A stretch of 45,013 nt of DNA from Bacteroidota bacterium (lineage in GTDB: Bacteria; Bacteroidota; Bacteroidia; Chitinophagales; Chitinophagaceae): positions 1 through 45,013 of the forward strand of contig JAFAGR010000008.1 in NCBI GenBank assembly GCA_023422565.1, written 5' to 3'. This document shows positions 16,701 through 28,900 of this stretch, piece after piece; the first letter of the stretch is position 1, and every line of letters starts with the position of its first letter. A program made the position numbers and the translations under genes. The notes below the pieces were generated by a model. That model had not been told where the DNA came from and ran no database searches. It saw nothing but the letters and a program-made list of their open reading frames with translations.

Positions 16701-19700
16701 GCTGAAGATGGATTGAACATTCCCGCAGCCGTAGTGCCTGGCCCCGAGTAGACGCCGGTACCCGTAACACCATTCGTAACTGTTGCAGTGGCAATGGAAA
16801 CCGGTGTAGTAATGTTGGCGCATTGCGCGGTAAGAACCGGGTAAGCTAATGCAGGACGAACAGCAAGGTTTTGGGTGATGATGGTATCGCCCACGCAGCC
16901 GTCTGTTGTAGTTGCAATAAGGCTTACACCAAAAGCACCTTCACCAAAATTATGTGAGGGTTCATAGGCTGTTGATGTATTCGGATTACCCGCGTTCGCA
17001 TTCGGATCATCAAAATTCCACTGCCAGGTCATGGTTTGACCATCAGAAATTGTAGTAAGGTTGTCAAACGTAACCGCACCGGTTGTGGGAAGGCATGCTC
17101 CGGTTGGGATGCTGAAATTCACCATCGGCTTTGCCCGTACCAAAATAGTTCTGGAAATAGAATCCACACAACCCGCGGTAGAAGAAAAAATGTATTTTAT
17201 AGTATGCGTACCGGGGCCTGCAACTGCAGGATTGAACATCCCTGCCGCAGTTGTGCCGGGACCTGAATATACACCTGTACCCGGGACCGAATTGGTAACC
17301 GATGCCGTGGCTACAGAAACCGCCGCATCATTTTCGCAAAGCGATGTGAGTGCGGGGTAAGCCAATACCGGCCGCATATTGAAGGTGGCATTTACCACCG
17401 TATCTTTTGTGCACCCGTCAACGGTAGTTGCGCTGAAGCGAATGGTATAATTGCCAAAGGTGCTGTAGTAATGTATCGGGTCGGCGTCCGTAGAAGTATT
17501 GGGGTTGCCGGGAGTTGCGTTCGGGTCGCCAAAATCCCACAACACAGAAGCAACCGCGCGTCCGTCTGCCGTAGTTGCTGAACTGTTGAATTGTACGTTT
17601 CCATCCGGAGGTAAGCATCCTGCAGGATAAGTGAAATTGACATCCGGCAGCGCTCTTACATTCACCACCTGTGTAGCGGTATCGCCATGGCAGGTAGCGC
17701 TAACCGAAGTGGTATATCTAACGGTATAGCTTCCATAATTAGGAAATGTTACCGTTTGCGGATTGCCATTGCCCGGAGTTATAGGTGGATTACCATCACC
17801 AAAATCCCAATACCAGCCACCAAGCGTGCCACCGCCCGCAAAGTTGGTACTGCCGGTAAATGTAATGCTGCCCCCACCACAAACTGTAACTGGGCTCGCA
17901 CTAATGCTGTTCACCGGCCTGTCGAAAACTTCCACGTTGATAGTGGTATCACCTACGCAGCCTTCGCTGGAAATAACTTCAAGTGTAACCGGTTTGATAC
18001 CCGCGGTTGGGAAAGTGATCGAAGGCGTTTGGCCGGTTGCCGTTATACCACCCGGAGATGACCAGTTATAAGTAAGCACGTCAAACCCGTTTGCCGAAGA
18101 ATCGGGCGATGAGAAATTAACCGGATCTAACCTGCACCCTGAATGAGTGAAAGAAAACTCTGCCGTTGGTGGTTCGCGCACTTCCACATTAAAGCTTAGT
18201 TCTTCTGTATTGGTACAATTATCCACTGAAGGGTGCGTACAATCTACGGGAATAGTAAACGTTCCGGCTGAATGGAACATATAGGTTCCGGGAAGGGAAT
18301 AGCGGTAGTAAGTGATTCCATCTATTACCCTCGTGCCATTTGAAACGGGAGCATTATCCACCACATCTGCATTCGGAGTAATGGCTGAACCCAATTCGCT
18401 CAACTTCCAAACCATCTTTGTGGGTTGATAAGCCATAAGCATGGAAAGCGCAACCGGAGTTTCTGTGCAGGTAAACTCGTGGCTGGGCGTAGTAGGATCC
18501 AGCGTATTGTGAATATCTGCAACGCCGTTAAGGTTATTGATAAGCGTACCCGCATTGTAGCCATAACTTTCCACCGAACCAAGTCCGTAAGTGATCGCTG
18601 TAAAGGCATAATCGCTCTCAGCCACAGCCTGAGCTTTTGCTGCACTCCACCGCTTCACCACTACCGTATAACCCGCCAGGCGAGGATGCGGGTAGGAATG
18701 ATCGAATGCGGCGCTTCCGTTAATTCTTAATGAAGCAACGCCGGCCGTAGGTATAATTAAGGTGAGGTAGTTCACGCTAATGCCCTCGTCAGAATTTCTA
18801 TAGAAACCAATACGCTTGATACCCTGCTCCACCGGGCTTATATACATCATTTCAGGGTCTCCCACTCCGCCACCCATGCATCCGGGTCCGCCCGTCATAA
18901 ACTGGGCGACCATTACCGGTTTATCCGCCTCAATATAACTGGCCTCATTGGTTTCAAACAAATAATATGAATTGTTGATCAGGCTGGCGAGGGGCAATTG
19001 CACACCGTCTTTCTTCACGATTGTAGCCGGATCCTTCACCGCAATTTTAAAAGTGTTCCACATTTTGGTGGATGCGCTTGTTGAATTTGAGGTCGGCGCG
19101 GTAAGGTACCGCTTACCCCAGGCCTGGTCGGGGAAACATTGCTGGTTATCGTTATCCCCACCTCCAGAGCCGCAGGTGGAAGGGTTTGAGGTACGGCTAC
19201 TTCCCGCAAAAACTGCGATGGGATAACAAGCTCCCGTTCCGTTATCAATTGAACGGATCTTGGTTCCGGTCATCTCCCCTTTTGTACCACCCGCCTCAGG
19301 GCCACCCATTACCTGGTAAACATCGCCCCTGTTGAGCGTGATCTGGTAAGGCACTCCTGCCGGGCGTCCGCGTCGTGTGGTTACAGCCGGGATCACTTCA
19401 ATTACTGTGTTATCTTCCTGCGCGATTGCATAAACCCATGAGAAGCAATTCGCTGCATACTGTTGTTTACTATTTAATGTTACGTAACTATAACCCCATG
19501 TTTCCACCGGCATAAGCATTGAAGCTCCTGAAGAAGCCGATCCCCAAATATGGGCATAAGCTACTATAGGCACATCGCTGACAATATGGATGGACTTTCC
19601 GTTGAAAACCCCTTCTCCACCGCAGGCCGTTGTAGCCGGGTTGGGTACGAAGGTGCATCCGAGAGTGATCAAACGCGCATCAAATGGCCCGTTCTTAGGT

Positions 19701-19975
19701 ATGAATTCAGAAGCAATCACCGAGTTGGCAGGCACAGCATAATTCCTGATATAGGTTGTACCTGTAATGGTAACGGTAACATTCGCAGCCTGCTCGGCAC
19801 TGAAATACAGTACCATCTCCTGGCTGTTACTTTGCCCCGCTTCCATGAACTGGTGGTGCCCGTAACCTACCCAAAAATCGGTTCCCTTGTTAGAAAGGTT
19901 TTGGGCAAAGGAAAAGCTTCCTGCCCCCGCCAAGAGGCAGAGTAGCAGGAAGCATTTTAATTTGATGCGGTTCAT
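13778..19975 (-). CDS. Giant T9SS cargo: IgGFc-binding-like module, PKD/Ig tandem repeats, gliding-type (type B) C-terminal domain
   Basis: The 2065-residue secreted protein has a signal peptide (1-24, ...AGSFSFAQ). Residues about 25-500 are an IgGFc-binding-protein N-terminal-like module (KGTDFWVGYGHHQ, EQAANVTVTITG, SDVPIVAYAHIWGS, MYISPVEQGIKRIGFYRN, ITYGLGSVESYGYNAGT). A linker domain runs to about 610. Then come PKD-type domains (WDFGDGNPP, WNFGDGSATS, WNWQFGDGDFS) and five tandem units of about 172 residues that pair a TGTGVYSGPGTTAAGMF domain with a PKD-like WNFDDPNADASNPNTST domain. The last 90 residues, VPNAFSPNGDGINDTWRI...VTIVK, are the CHU_C/TIGR04131 type B sorting domain that directs export through the T9SS. 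It is probably a surface adhesin. It starts 8 bases after the upstream cargo gene, so it is co-transcribed. The ligand is unknown. Confidence 0.92.
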   Translation of the reverse strand: MNRIKLKCFLLLCLLAGAGSFSFAQNLSNKGTDFWVGYGHHQFMEAGQSNSQEMVLYFSAEQAANVTVTITGTTYIRNYAVPANSVIASEFIPKNGPFDARLITLGCTFVPNPATTACGGEGVFNGKSIHIVSDVPIVAYAHIWGSASSGASMLMPVETWGYSYVTLNSKQQYAANCFSWVYAIAQEDNTVIEVIPAVTTRRGRPAGVPYQITLNRGDVYQVMGGPEAGGTKGEMTGTKIRSIDNGTGACYPIAVFAGSSRTSNPSTCGSGGGDNDNQQCFPDQAWGKRYLTAPTSNSTSASTKMWNTFKIAVKDPATIVKKDGVQLPLASLINNSYYLFETNEASYIEADKPVMVAQFMTGGPGCMGGGVGDPEMMYISPVEQGIKRIGFYRNSDEGISVNYLTLIIPTAGVASLRINGSAAFDHSYPHPRLAGYTVVVKRWSAAKAQAVAESDYAFTAITYGLGSVESYGYNAGTLINNLNGVADIHNTLDPTTPSHEFTCTETPVALSMLMAYQPTKMVWKLSELGSAITPNADVVDNAPVSNGTRVIDGITYYRYSLPGTYMFHSAGTFTIPVDCTHPSVDNCTNTEELSFNVEVREPPTAEFSFTHSGCRLDPVNFSSPDSSANGFDVLTYNWSSPGGITATGQTPSITFPTAGIKPVTLEVISSEGCVGDTTINVEVFDRPVNSISASPVTVCGGGSITFTGSTNFAGGGTLGGWYWDFGDGNPPITPGNGNPQTVTFPNYGSYTVRYTTSVSATCHGDTATQVVNVRALPDVNFTYPAGCLPPDGNVQFNSSATTADGRAVASVLWDFGDPNATPGNPNTSTDADPIHYYSTFGNYTIRFSATTVDGCTKDTVVNATFNMRPVLAYPALTSLCENDAAVSVATASVTNSVPGTGVYSGPGTTAAGMFNPAVAGPGTHTIKYIFSSTAGCVDSISRTILVRAKPMVNFSIPTGACLPTTGAVTFDNLTTISDGQTMTWQWNFDDPNANAGNPNTSTAYEPSHNFGEGAFGVSLIATTTDGCVGDTIITQNLAVRPALAYPVLTAQCANITTPVSIATATVTNGVTGTGVYSGPGTTAAGMFNPSSAGEGTHTIKYVFTTAGGCADSISRTIVVHPKPRVNFDVTTTGCLPTTGLVTFTNASSVPPGQTLTYVWNFDDPNADASNPNTSTNPTPQHNFREGSYDILLTATTDNGCVHDTTITKIFAVKPELAFTAPANICENENTPVSIATATVLNNVTGTGVYSGPGTTAAGMFTPSLAGAGTHTIKYVFTTTGGCKDSLTRNIVVYPKPTVNFDVTATGCLPTNGLVTFTNASSIPAGQTLTYVWNFDDPNADASNPNTSTDPAPQHNFREGSYDILLTATTNNGCVHDTTITKTFSVKPELDFTSPGSVCENETTPVSIATATVLNNVTGTGVYSGPGTTAAGMFTPSLAGSGTHTIKYVFTTAGGCKDSLTRTVLVREKPNVTFSTTAGTCLPTTGLVSFINGSSVTDGQSLSYVWNFDDPNADASNPNTSTAISPNHNYREGTYDVLLTATTDNGCVHDTTITYTFGVKPALTFAPFPNYCEDQMVPVSGALAETTNNVMGVGVYSGPGITADGQFTPSAAGNGTHTIKYVFTTVGGCVDSISRTVTVNPKPRVAFTVTSDICADQVVTIDDNSTIPSGSIASWHWYFGNGRDTVRTTGANFTEAYPNFGTYDVKLVATSNNGCVSDTARQTVVSHSIPEVDFDAPEFVCMPAGNAAFVNTSVSPDGSDLAYQWNFGDGSATSTDVSPTHVYSSATPVDITLSATSPFGCAASVQKTLDDFFDQPIASFGVSPLNLCQGTPSILTDSSSAPNSVIRYWNWQFGDGDFSNLPAPNKTYLAPGNYTISLVVKNEFGCESDPATRNVTVYLQPVLDAGPNIIVPLNSLITLKPSANDSTSVSFLWTPQGEIPDPTVLRPTFVATRDHEYTLTAVGAGGCTASDVMFVKILNPVNVPNAFSPNGDGINDTWRIDNLIDYPGATVDVFNRYGQSVYSSVGYDKAWDGRFKGKELPLATYYYVINLKNGFGPIKGSVTIVK
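14900..17370 (-). repeat. Five tandem units of about 517 bp inside the 2065-residue cargo gene
   Basis: The GTGVYSGPG coding segment recurs near 17255, 16737, 16222, 15703 and 15185, a spacing of 515-520 bp (about 172 codons). The central copies are nearly identical at nucleotide level, the outer ones more diverged. In-register duplication like this is prone to copy-number change and to assembly collapse. Confidence 0.85.
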
Positions 19976-19983
19976 ATAGATTA

Positions 19984-22900
19984 TTATCTGATGAGGTTAA
20001 TAGAACCTTTTTTATTGATCACAGTTCCATCTCTCAATACTATTCTCGTCACATACATGTACACACCGGATGGCTGCGATTTACCGCCTTGCTTACCATC
20101 CCACACATTGGCCTTGTTGGTTGATTCGCTGAGTTTTTCACCCCACTGGTTAAATACCATGAAGCGTAGGCTCTCTATGGAATTACCATAAACCTGCAGT
20201 ACATCATTCAATCCGTCACCATTTGGCGAGAAGCTGTTTGGTATAAATACTGCGCTGCTTTTTGCCGTGCCGGTTACAGGATCGCTGATTCCGGATGCGC
20301 ATGCCGCACCAAGTTCCGCACGAACGATCAGGGTTACGGACTGATCAGGCGTTAAACCTGACACAGTATGGGTGAGCCCACTTGCGCCTGATGATGGTGC
20401 TGTCCATGTTAGGCCGTTGTCGGTGGACACAGAATAAGTAGCCGCCAATGGTACGGCATTCCAGCTGAAGGTCACAAAGTCAGGCCCTTCCTCGGTTACT
20501 GTAACCACAGGTGCTTCAAGGGAAACAGCATACATAACCACAGCATGCTCGCGCAGGCTGGTACATGTACCGTTAGTGCCTTCAACCCAGAATTCCAACT
20601 GGCTGCTTACGCCTGTAATTGTGTAGGTAGATCCGGTATGAACAATATTTCCTCCGGTTGCGGCATCATACCAATTATAGGTAGTGCCGGTTACCGGGTT
20701 GTCGATCGCAAAGGTCACATCTCCTGTACCACAAACCGAAATCGTGTCTTCAACCAGTGCTATAGCATCGCTCGGCACAAAGTTGATGATTGCCGGAGTT
20801 CGAGTATCCGGGAGGCAGGTTCCGGTTTGTCCTTCCACATAGTAAGTTACCGAAGTGCTTACGTTAGGGATGGTGAAGCTGGTTCCGGTATTCACCACGG
20901 TTCCGCCCGTAAGCGCATCATACCAGGTATAGGTTGCGCCGGCGATCGGGTTAAGCACGTCGAAGGTTATTGCCCCCGGCGTACATATTGTGAACTCATT
21001 CTGAACGAGCGAAACCGATAAAGTATTGCCCACTTCAAGCAGTACCCTCACTCTTGTGGTACTGATACAGGTACCCAAAGCGCCTTCTACCCAGTATTCG
21101 GTATTTGCTGCCGCTGTTGTCGGGAAGGTTTCACCGGTATGCACCAGGTTACCACCCGTCGCCGCATCGTACCAGTTGTACACCACACCCGGTTGCGGGT
21201 TGTCAATAGTGAAAGTTGCAGTTGATCCGCCGCAGATACTTAATGTATCTTCCACCACAGCTACAACCGGCCTTTCACCGATCACGAGGGCCAGCGTAGT
21301 ATCTCCTATACAACCGTCGGCGGTAACAATGTCGTAAGTAACATTATACGTGCCGGCCGCTGCGTAGGTTAAGGTATGCGACATAGTATTTGCCGTTTCC
21401 CCGTTTCCAAAATCCCAGTTCCATGTGGTGATATTCACTCCATTGGAAGTTGGTGTGCCCGTAAATGTAGTAGGATCACCTGTACAACCGCTCGTTACTG
21501 TAAAGTCTGCAGTTGGTGAAGGGCGCACGTCAAGCGCAAGCGAAACCTCAAGGCTGTTACTGCAACCCTCAATATCAGGATGCGTGATAATTATAGGAAT
21601 TACGTATTCGCCTGACTCTGAAATAGTGAAGACGCCGGGCAGATTGTACTGGTAGAACATTGTGCCGTTAATAATAGTAGAGTCGGAAGGCACCGGATTG
21701 TTCTCGAATACATCGGCATTAGGCGACATAGCAGGTACATTGCTCAACGCCCAGTTGATTGAAACAGGCTTAATTGAAAACTGTGTACTAATTGTGAAAG
21801 GTGCATTGGTACAAGTGTACGGGCTAGGTTGACCATTACCCAAAACATTGGTAATTACCGGCCTGCTGTTCAGGTTACGAACAAGCGTACCTGCATTGTA
21901 AGCATAGCTTTCCACAGAGCCCAATCCGTATGTAATGGCAGTAAATGCCGAATCACTCTGAACGATCACCTGCGAGTTGGTTGCTGGCGCCCAGCGCTTA
22001 ACGACCACTGTATAGCCGGGTTCGGTGTGAGCATAGGAATGATCCCAGGCATTTAAGTTGTTATCAATCATCAAAGTTCCCAGGCCGCCGGTCGGGATGA
22101 TCAGCGTCAGGTATTGCTCATCGATCGAATTTTGTGTATTTCTGTATAATCCTATACGCTTGATACCTTGCTCAACAGGACTCACATACACCATTGCAGG
22201 GTCACCATCGCCCGACGTGTTGGGGCATGCGCCTGAAGAAGAAAGGATCTGAGCTACGATGAAAGGTTTATCACCCGTAATCACATCCGGTGAATTGCTC
22301 TCAATTTGGTAGTAGAAATTGTTGCGCAGGCTTGCCAAAGGCAATTGCGCTCCATTCACAAAAATCGCCGTGTTCGGGTCGCGAACCGCAATTCTATAAA
22401 TATTCGTAGAAAGGCTGCTCGCTGAAGTTGCATTGGATGTAGCCGCAACGAGGTATTTCTTACCCCACGCGTTATAAGGGAAGTTTTGCTCAAAGATATT
22501 GTCACCGCTCGATGCCGGAGTGGAGGTTCCGCAACCTATATTGGTACGACTACTTCCGGAGAAGACAGCCATTGGCAAACAACGGCCATTATCGTTCGGG
22601 ATTGATTTTATAAAGGTGCCGGTCATATCAAATCCATCATCACTATTCGGAGCAAGCAGAGCTCCAAGTACCTGGTACACCTCACCTTTATTCAGATTCA
22701 CAATAAAAGGTACTCCTGCCGGCCTTCCGCTGAGGGTTGGATTGGAAGGAGTAATTTCTACCCTGGTGCTATCATGGGCAGCTATCACGTAAGTCCAGGA
22801 ATAAGTATTCGGTGCGTAGTTCTGAACCGTTGTTAACGCAGTATACTCAGAACTGTATGTACCCACAGGAAGCAGCAAGGTAGCTTCAGACATCGTAGAT

Positions 22901-25900
22901 GCATAAATATGAGCATAGGCCACGATAGGCACATCAGATTCTATGCTTATACCCTTGGTTGATTTGCCATCAGTAAGCAACCTCGCATCATAAACACCGG
23001 TTTTTGGAATAATGGAACTAGTGATCACACTGTTGGCAGGCACCTGGTATTCACGGATATAGCCTGTTCCGTTGATCTTTACGACTACATTGGCAGCCTG
23101 CTCTGCACTGAAGTAAAGAATCATATCCTGCTGATTAGACAACTCAAAGCCCTGGTGATGGCCATAACCAACCCAGAAATTGGTACCCCGGTTCGAGCTG
23201 TCTGCCGGTGGCAATACCGTTGGCGGATTGGTTGGCGTAGTACCATCTGTTAAACCGGTGAACTTATCTAGGAAGTTGAGGTTTTCATCACGAATGATAT
23301 TTGCCACTTCATTCACCGTACTTGCCGCATTCACCAACCAGTTATTGGTGGCATCTGTACGGCCAAGTTTTATGAAAGCCTGGTTGCTAATGAAACCCTG
23401 CCATGGATCAATGTAGTATTGTTCAACCTTAATGTCAGAAGGTTGTGAACCGGTAATATCAGCATCTGTATAAAAATAGGTAGAAGGCTGGCCCGGTGCG
23501 AGGTTTGGAGGCAGAACACCTGAATACCTGCGCAGTTCAACATTGGTGGGCACCGTTGATCCGGCCGCATAGGTGATCTTCGTTACCGTGTCTGTTCCAT
23601 ACATGAAGGTTTGCGTGATGCCCGGTGCCGGTGCTGCAGGGAATGCGGTGAGCACTGTAGGCAAGGATGTGGGCAGGAATTCATAAGCACCCATATCAGG
23701 CGCACCTTCAGTAAGTGAGGTTGGCCTTGTGTTGCCATTGAAATCAACGTTATTACCTTCTATTTGTACGCCGCGGCCATGCATAGCCCAAACATCCGGA
23801 GAGGTTAAATCGGGTACAAGGTCTGTCGCATTTGTAAAGGCCGGCGGATACACGATTGAATTAACATCCCAGAAGGCATCATTCTGCCATGCCTGCAATG
23901 AAGGATGGTTCACAGTTCCTCTTCTTACCAGGTTTGCACCGGTTGTATACAGGAAGTTGTAATCGCTGTATACAAAATTCACGTTCGCAATCTGAAGGGC
24001 GATACTTCCTCCCACATGAGAGAAAATATTGTTGCGAATGTCTATCGGGCCATTGCCTGCAGATGTGGTTTGCGAGAAGTAAGCCGCAATATTATTTGTA
24101 CTGCTGGCTGATGAACTGTTTTGAATACTGTTGTTCCAGTAACGGTTGCCACTACCTGTAGTGCTGTAAGAAGCATAGGCGGTGGATGCGGAGGTATTGA
24201 TGCTGGATACGTTATTAATTATATCCGCATTTACGGTAGAAGTGAAATACATGCCGTAAAGGTTACCTGTATTTCCGCCAATTCCGTTGATCTTGTTGGC
24301 CATAACCTTTCCTCTCTCCACATTGTTGGCATCACTTGCCGTAAAATATAGCCCGTACCCGATCGCAGAAAGTCCGCTAAGTGTAACGCGGTTCCTGCTC
24401 ACATTCATCGCAGTGTCTGCATTGGAACTGTAGATACCATAAATAGAGGATGCCGCCGGAGAGCCGACCGTCACCTCATTCTCCCTAACACTAATCCTCT
24501 TAGTGAAGTTGGTGTAAATTCCATATTGGTAGAATGAATTTACTATGTTGCTGTCAACCACAAGATTTGCAAGAAGCCCACCCGCAGAAATACCGGCAAT
24601 AGAAACCCCGGCGAATCCGCCCGAGATGAGGTTGCCTTTAATTGTGTGGTTCTCTCCTCTTATTCCTGCGCCGTAAATTCCAGCCACGTTGGTAGAAGTT
24701 GAAGTAACATTAGGTACGCTTATCACGCAATTGTAAATGCTGTCGTATGTAGCTGTTCCCGCCAGCTCAACCGCACGCGCACCTGTACCCGTACCCCTGA
24801 TGGTCATGTTCATGAAGGTGATATAAGACGCGCTGTCAAGTTTTACCGTGTGCGGACCTGCGGGCGATGTAGTTGCATTAAAGGTTAATATAACCGAAGT
24901 GCGGTCACCGTTTTGGCTGCGGAAGGTTACGCGGTTATCAATGTTCGCGTTACCCACAGGGCGTATCCTGATCTGTTCGGTATAGGTTCCCGGAACGGCG
25001 TCAAAGAATACATCGCCACCAATTCCGCAATCTAGTGCAGATACCGCGGCCTGGAAGCTTTGGTAGTTGGTAGCTGATGGCGCTTGCGAAGGATCGATAG
25101 TGTAAACACCTGCAAGCAGGTATGGATTAAGTGACACGCTTTCTACCGAAGAGGTAACACTTGTGCCGGAGCAGGTTATTACTGCCTGGAAGAAAGTTTC
25201 CGTACCCACGGCCCACTGGAATGCCGGGCTGTTAAGCACCGGACTGATATTCGTCCATGGACCCGTTGCCGAAGGCGCCGATTGCCATTGGTAGGTTTGT
25301 CCGCCACCCACGGTGTTTCCTGAAAGAGTAAGCAGCACGGTTGTACCGATACATATTCCGGAATTTGGAGTCACCACCGAGGTTCCGGGTGTTGGTGGAT
25401 TTTGGCATGGAGGCACAGCAAATTCTATTGCACCCACATCAGGCGTAGTTGCACTGCGTGGTGCTCCGAAGATATCTGTGGTGATTCCCACTGGTAAACC
25501 AAGGTTATCCACTGCACCAAGAGTAGGTGTATAATCACCCATTAGCACGTTAGCGTATTCAGGATACAGATTTTCCGAAGCGCCATCTTGCGTTGAGCCT
25601 GCTCGCCATTGTGCAAGAGTTACATAATCGGTGGCATTGGCACGGCCTGTATAATTAGAAGTACCATCCGCCACATAAAGTATATTCCTGTCACTTTCTA
25701 TCTGACTTGCCGGTGTGTTAAAATACAATACGTGCTGCACGCCTGCGCCTGCCCGGTTAAGAGTGAAAATGTTATTTCTCACTTTAATTCCGGTTGCTGC
25801 GGTGGTTTGATAAAAGCCGCGTGTAGTAAGTGATGTAAAGCTGTTTTGGTCTTCAAGAGAAACTGTATTATGGTAGTACAATGCATAATCTGAACTGGTA

Positions 25901-28900
25901 TTATAAAATGCAGTTTGGTCTCCCTCACCATTAATATTGTAGATAAGGTTGTTGCTTACTATGTTTTCAATTCCCTGATCTCCGTCGAAGCCTGTGAAGT
26001 ACACGCCGAAGAAATCGGAAGTTGAAGAAACGTCTCCGTCAAATGGATTGTGGATCCTGTTTTTAGAAACCTGTACACCGTTACTTGAACCGGTTCCATA
26101 CACACCATAGAAGGTGGTCATGGTGGTTCTTGTCGGGCGGCTGATGTTATTACCTTCTACCACAGTCGGGCCTACGATATTCATGTAAATACCGTAGCTG
26201 TTGAAATCCTGAATGGTATTGTTTAAAAACTTATTGTTTAGCACGCGTTCGGTGGTACTTCCCGTGAGGGTGATACCATAATGTCCGCCGATGATAGTGT
26301 TATTTTCGATCAGGTTTTCATCGCAACGGGTTGCGCCCGTTGCAGTGGCACTTGTTTCAGAGTTGCTGATTACAATACCTGCGTAGTTTACTGTAGATGT
26401 AGAGCTGGTGTTTGAAAGAATTGTACAGTTTCTGATCACGTTACTGTCTGCATTGTTGATAAGATGTACACCGAAGCCATAAGTTGCCCCGGCTCCGCTC
26501 GCATCAATAGTAAGGCTGTCGAAAATGATGTGGTCTGCACCACGCAGTTTAATTACGGCACGCTCGCCGGTAACTGTAGGGTCGAACCTGATCACCGCCC
26601 CGTTTCCTTTAAAGGTTACCGTATTGATGGATGATGCCCCAAAGATCGGCTCCATGATCAATTGCTCAATGTATGGACCGCCTGCAGGATCAACGTTAAA
26701 AGTGATCGGATCAACAATACCGCAGCTCATCGCCGCATATGCATCATTGAAAGTTCTGAAGTTTAGACCTCCGGTTGGCAATGCGCCATTGATGGTATAA
26801 AGCTGGTTGGTTAAACCCGGCGTTACGGTCAACAATACCGGCGCAGTAAATTGCGTATTACCGTTACAGGTTACGCCAAGCTGATAATACAGCGTGGTAG
26901 TGGCGTTGATGCTGATATTCGGATTGGTTACCACCGCTCCCACCGGCGTCCACGGACCGCCGATGTTTGGCGAGGACTGCCATTGGTAAGTTTGGCTTAG
27001 CCCGGTAGAGTTAGCGCTCACCGAAAGGCCAACGAGTTCATTTTCGCAAACGTTATCGTCTGAAAGAACGGCCACACCAGGTGTTGGAGGCGCATTACAA
27101 GGTAATGGTGTGAATTCGTAAGCGCCAATGTCTGGGTTGGTAGCGCTACGCACAGTATTGTCTATGTCTGAAGTAACACCTACCGGCGTTCCCAGGTCAT
27201 TCACCGAAGCATTCGTGGGCATGAAGTTGCCCGCCAAAGGCGCGGCGAATACCGGATCTGTGGTTATAGAATTAATGTCGAAAGTAGTTGCGGCCGTCCA
27301 GGCAGTGAGGGTTGCATAATCAGTAGTGTTTGCGAAACCCACGAAAGCGTTTTGCACAGATGTTCCAATATAAATGTTATTGTAATTGGAAGTGATGGTG
27401 CTGGCAGGCGTATTGAAATAAAACGCATGTTTTTCAGACGGCCCGCTGCGTGTAATACTAATGATATTGTTTTTTATGTCTACACCGAATGCTTCTGTGG
27501 TTTGATAAATACCGCGCGCATAATTGGATGCCGTAGTCAACGGTGCATCTCCATCAATTGAAATGGTATTGTGATAAATAAATACATTGTCAGAACTTGT
27601 TGTGCTGATACCCACCACATCACCGCTACCGGTAAGGTTATAGATCAGGTTATTGGTAACCTTATTTTCAAGCCCTGCAAATCCGTCATTTCCGGTGAAG
27701 AAGATTCCATTGAAATCGTTGGTTGAATTGTTATCTCCGCCGAAAGGGTTAGATATGCGGTTTTTAGTCACCTCTGCACTAACGCTAAGATTTGTGAAAT
27801 AGATACCGTATGCAATAGTGGCGGATACCGCGCGAGTCGGGCGCTGAATGCTGTTGGCTTCCACGATCGTTCCAAAAGAACCAAGAACATAAATTCCATA
27901 GGTATGGAAATCGTTGATGGTATTTGCCGTGATCACGTTGTTACGATTTGCTTCAGTAGCGCTTCCCACAAGCGAGATACCGATCAGGCCTCCGTTGATG
28001 GTGTTATTGGCAATTACGTTATCGTCAGATAATGTAGATCCTGTAGCGGTGGCTGAAGTGGGCGAATTGCTCACCACGATTCCCGCATAGTTTGCCGATG
28101 TGGAGGTTGTATTAAGGTTGATGGTACAACCGATGATGCTGTTGTTGTTGGCATCATTCATCAGTTGGAAACCGAACCCATATTCTGAGGTGCTGGCACC
28201 AAGAGAATTTACTACCAGGTTATTGAAGTTGATGTAGTCTGCGCCATTAAGCTTGATAACAGCTCTTTCATTTGTATTGATCGAAATGAAATCAATGGAC
28301 TGTCCGTTACCGTTGAAGGTTACCGTTCTGGTAATATCCGCATTAGGCACCTCTGTCATTATCAACTGCTCATTGTAAGGGCCGTTAGCCACATGGAAAC
28401 GCACATTGCCGGAAATACCGCAGCGGATGAAATCGTATGCCGCATTAAAGGACTGGAAGTTTCCATTTCCGGGAGGAAGCAGCCTGTCAATTGTAAAGTC
28501 GCCTTGCACGAGGGCAGGTGAGTTTACCGTAACTGCAGCCGACCCAACCGACACGCCGCAGGTTACCAACATACGGTACTGCGTAGTGGCCAGTTGCGTG
28601 GTGTTTAAAGAAAGGCTGGTGGCGCCGGGAATATCTGTCCAGGTAATTCCATCAGGCGAACTTTGCCATTGAACGGTTTGGCCGGTTCCGAAAGTTCCGC
28701 CTGAGTATATAAGCGTGAAAGGAAGTGTAGCACAGATATCTGTTACTGAACTGGTAACCGTGCCCGGAACCGGAGGGTTCAGACAGGGGCCGGGAGTGAA
28801 TTCCACGGCACCTATATCCGGAGTAGTTGAACTACGAACTGCATTTTCAATATCAATTGTAACTCCCACCGGCGTTCCCAGGTTATCCATTAGGGCGTTA

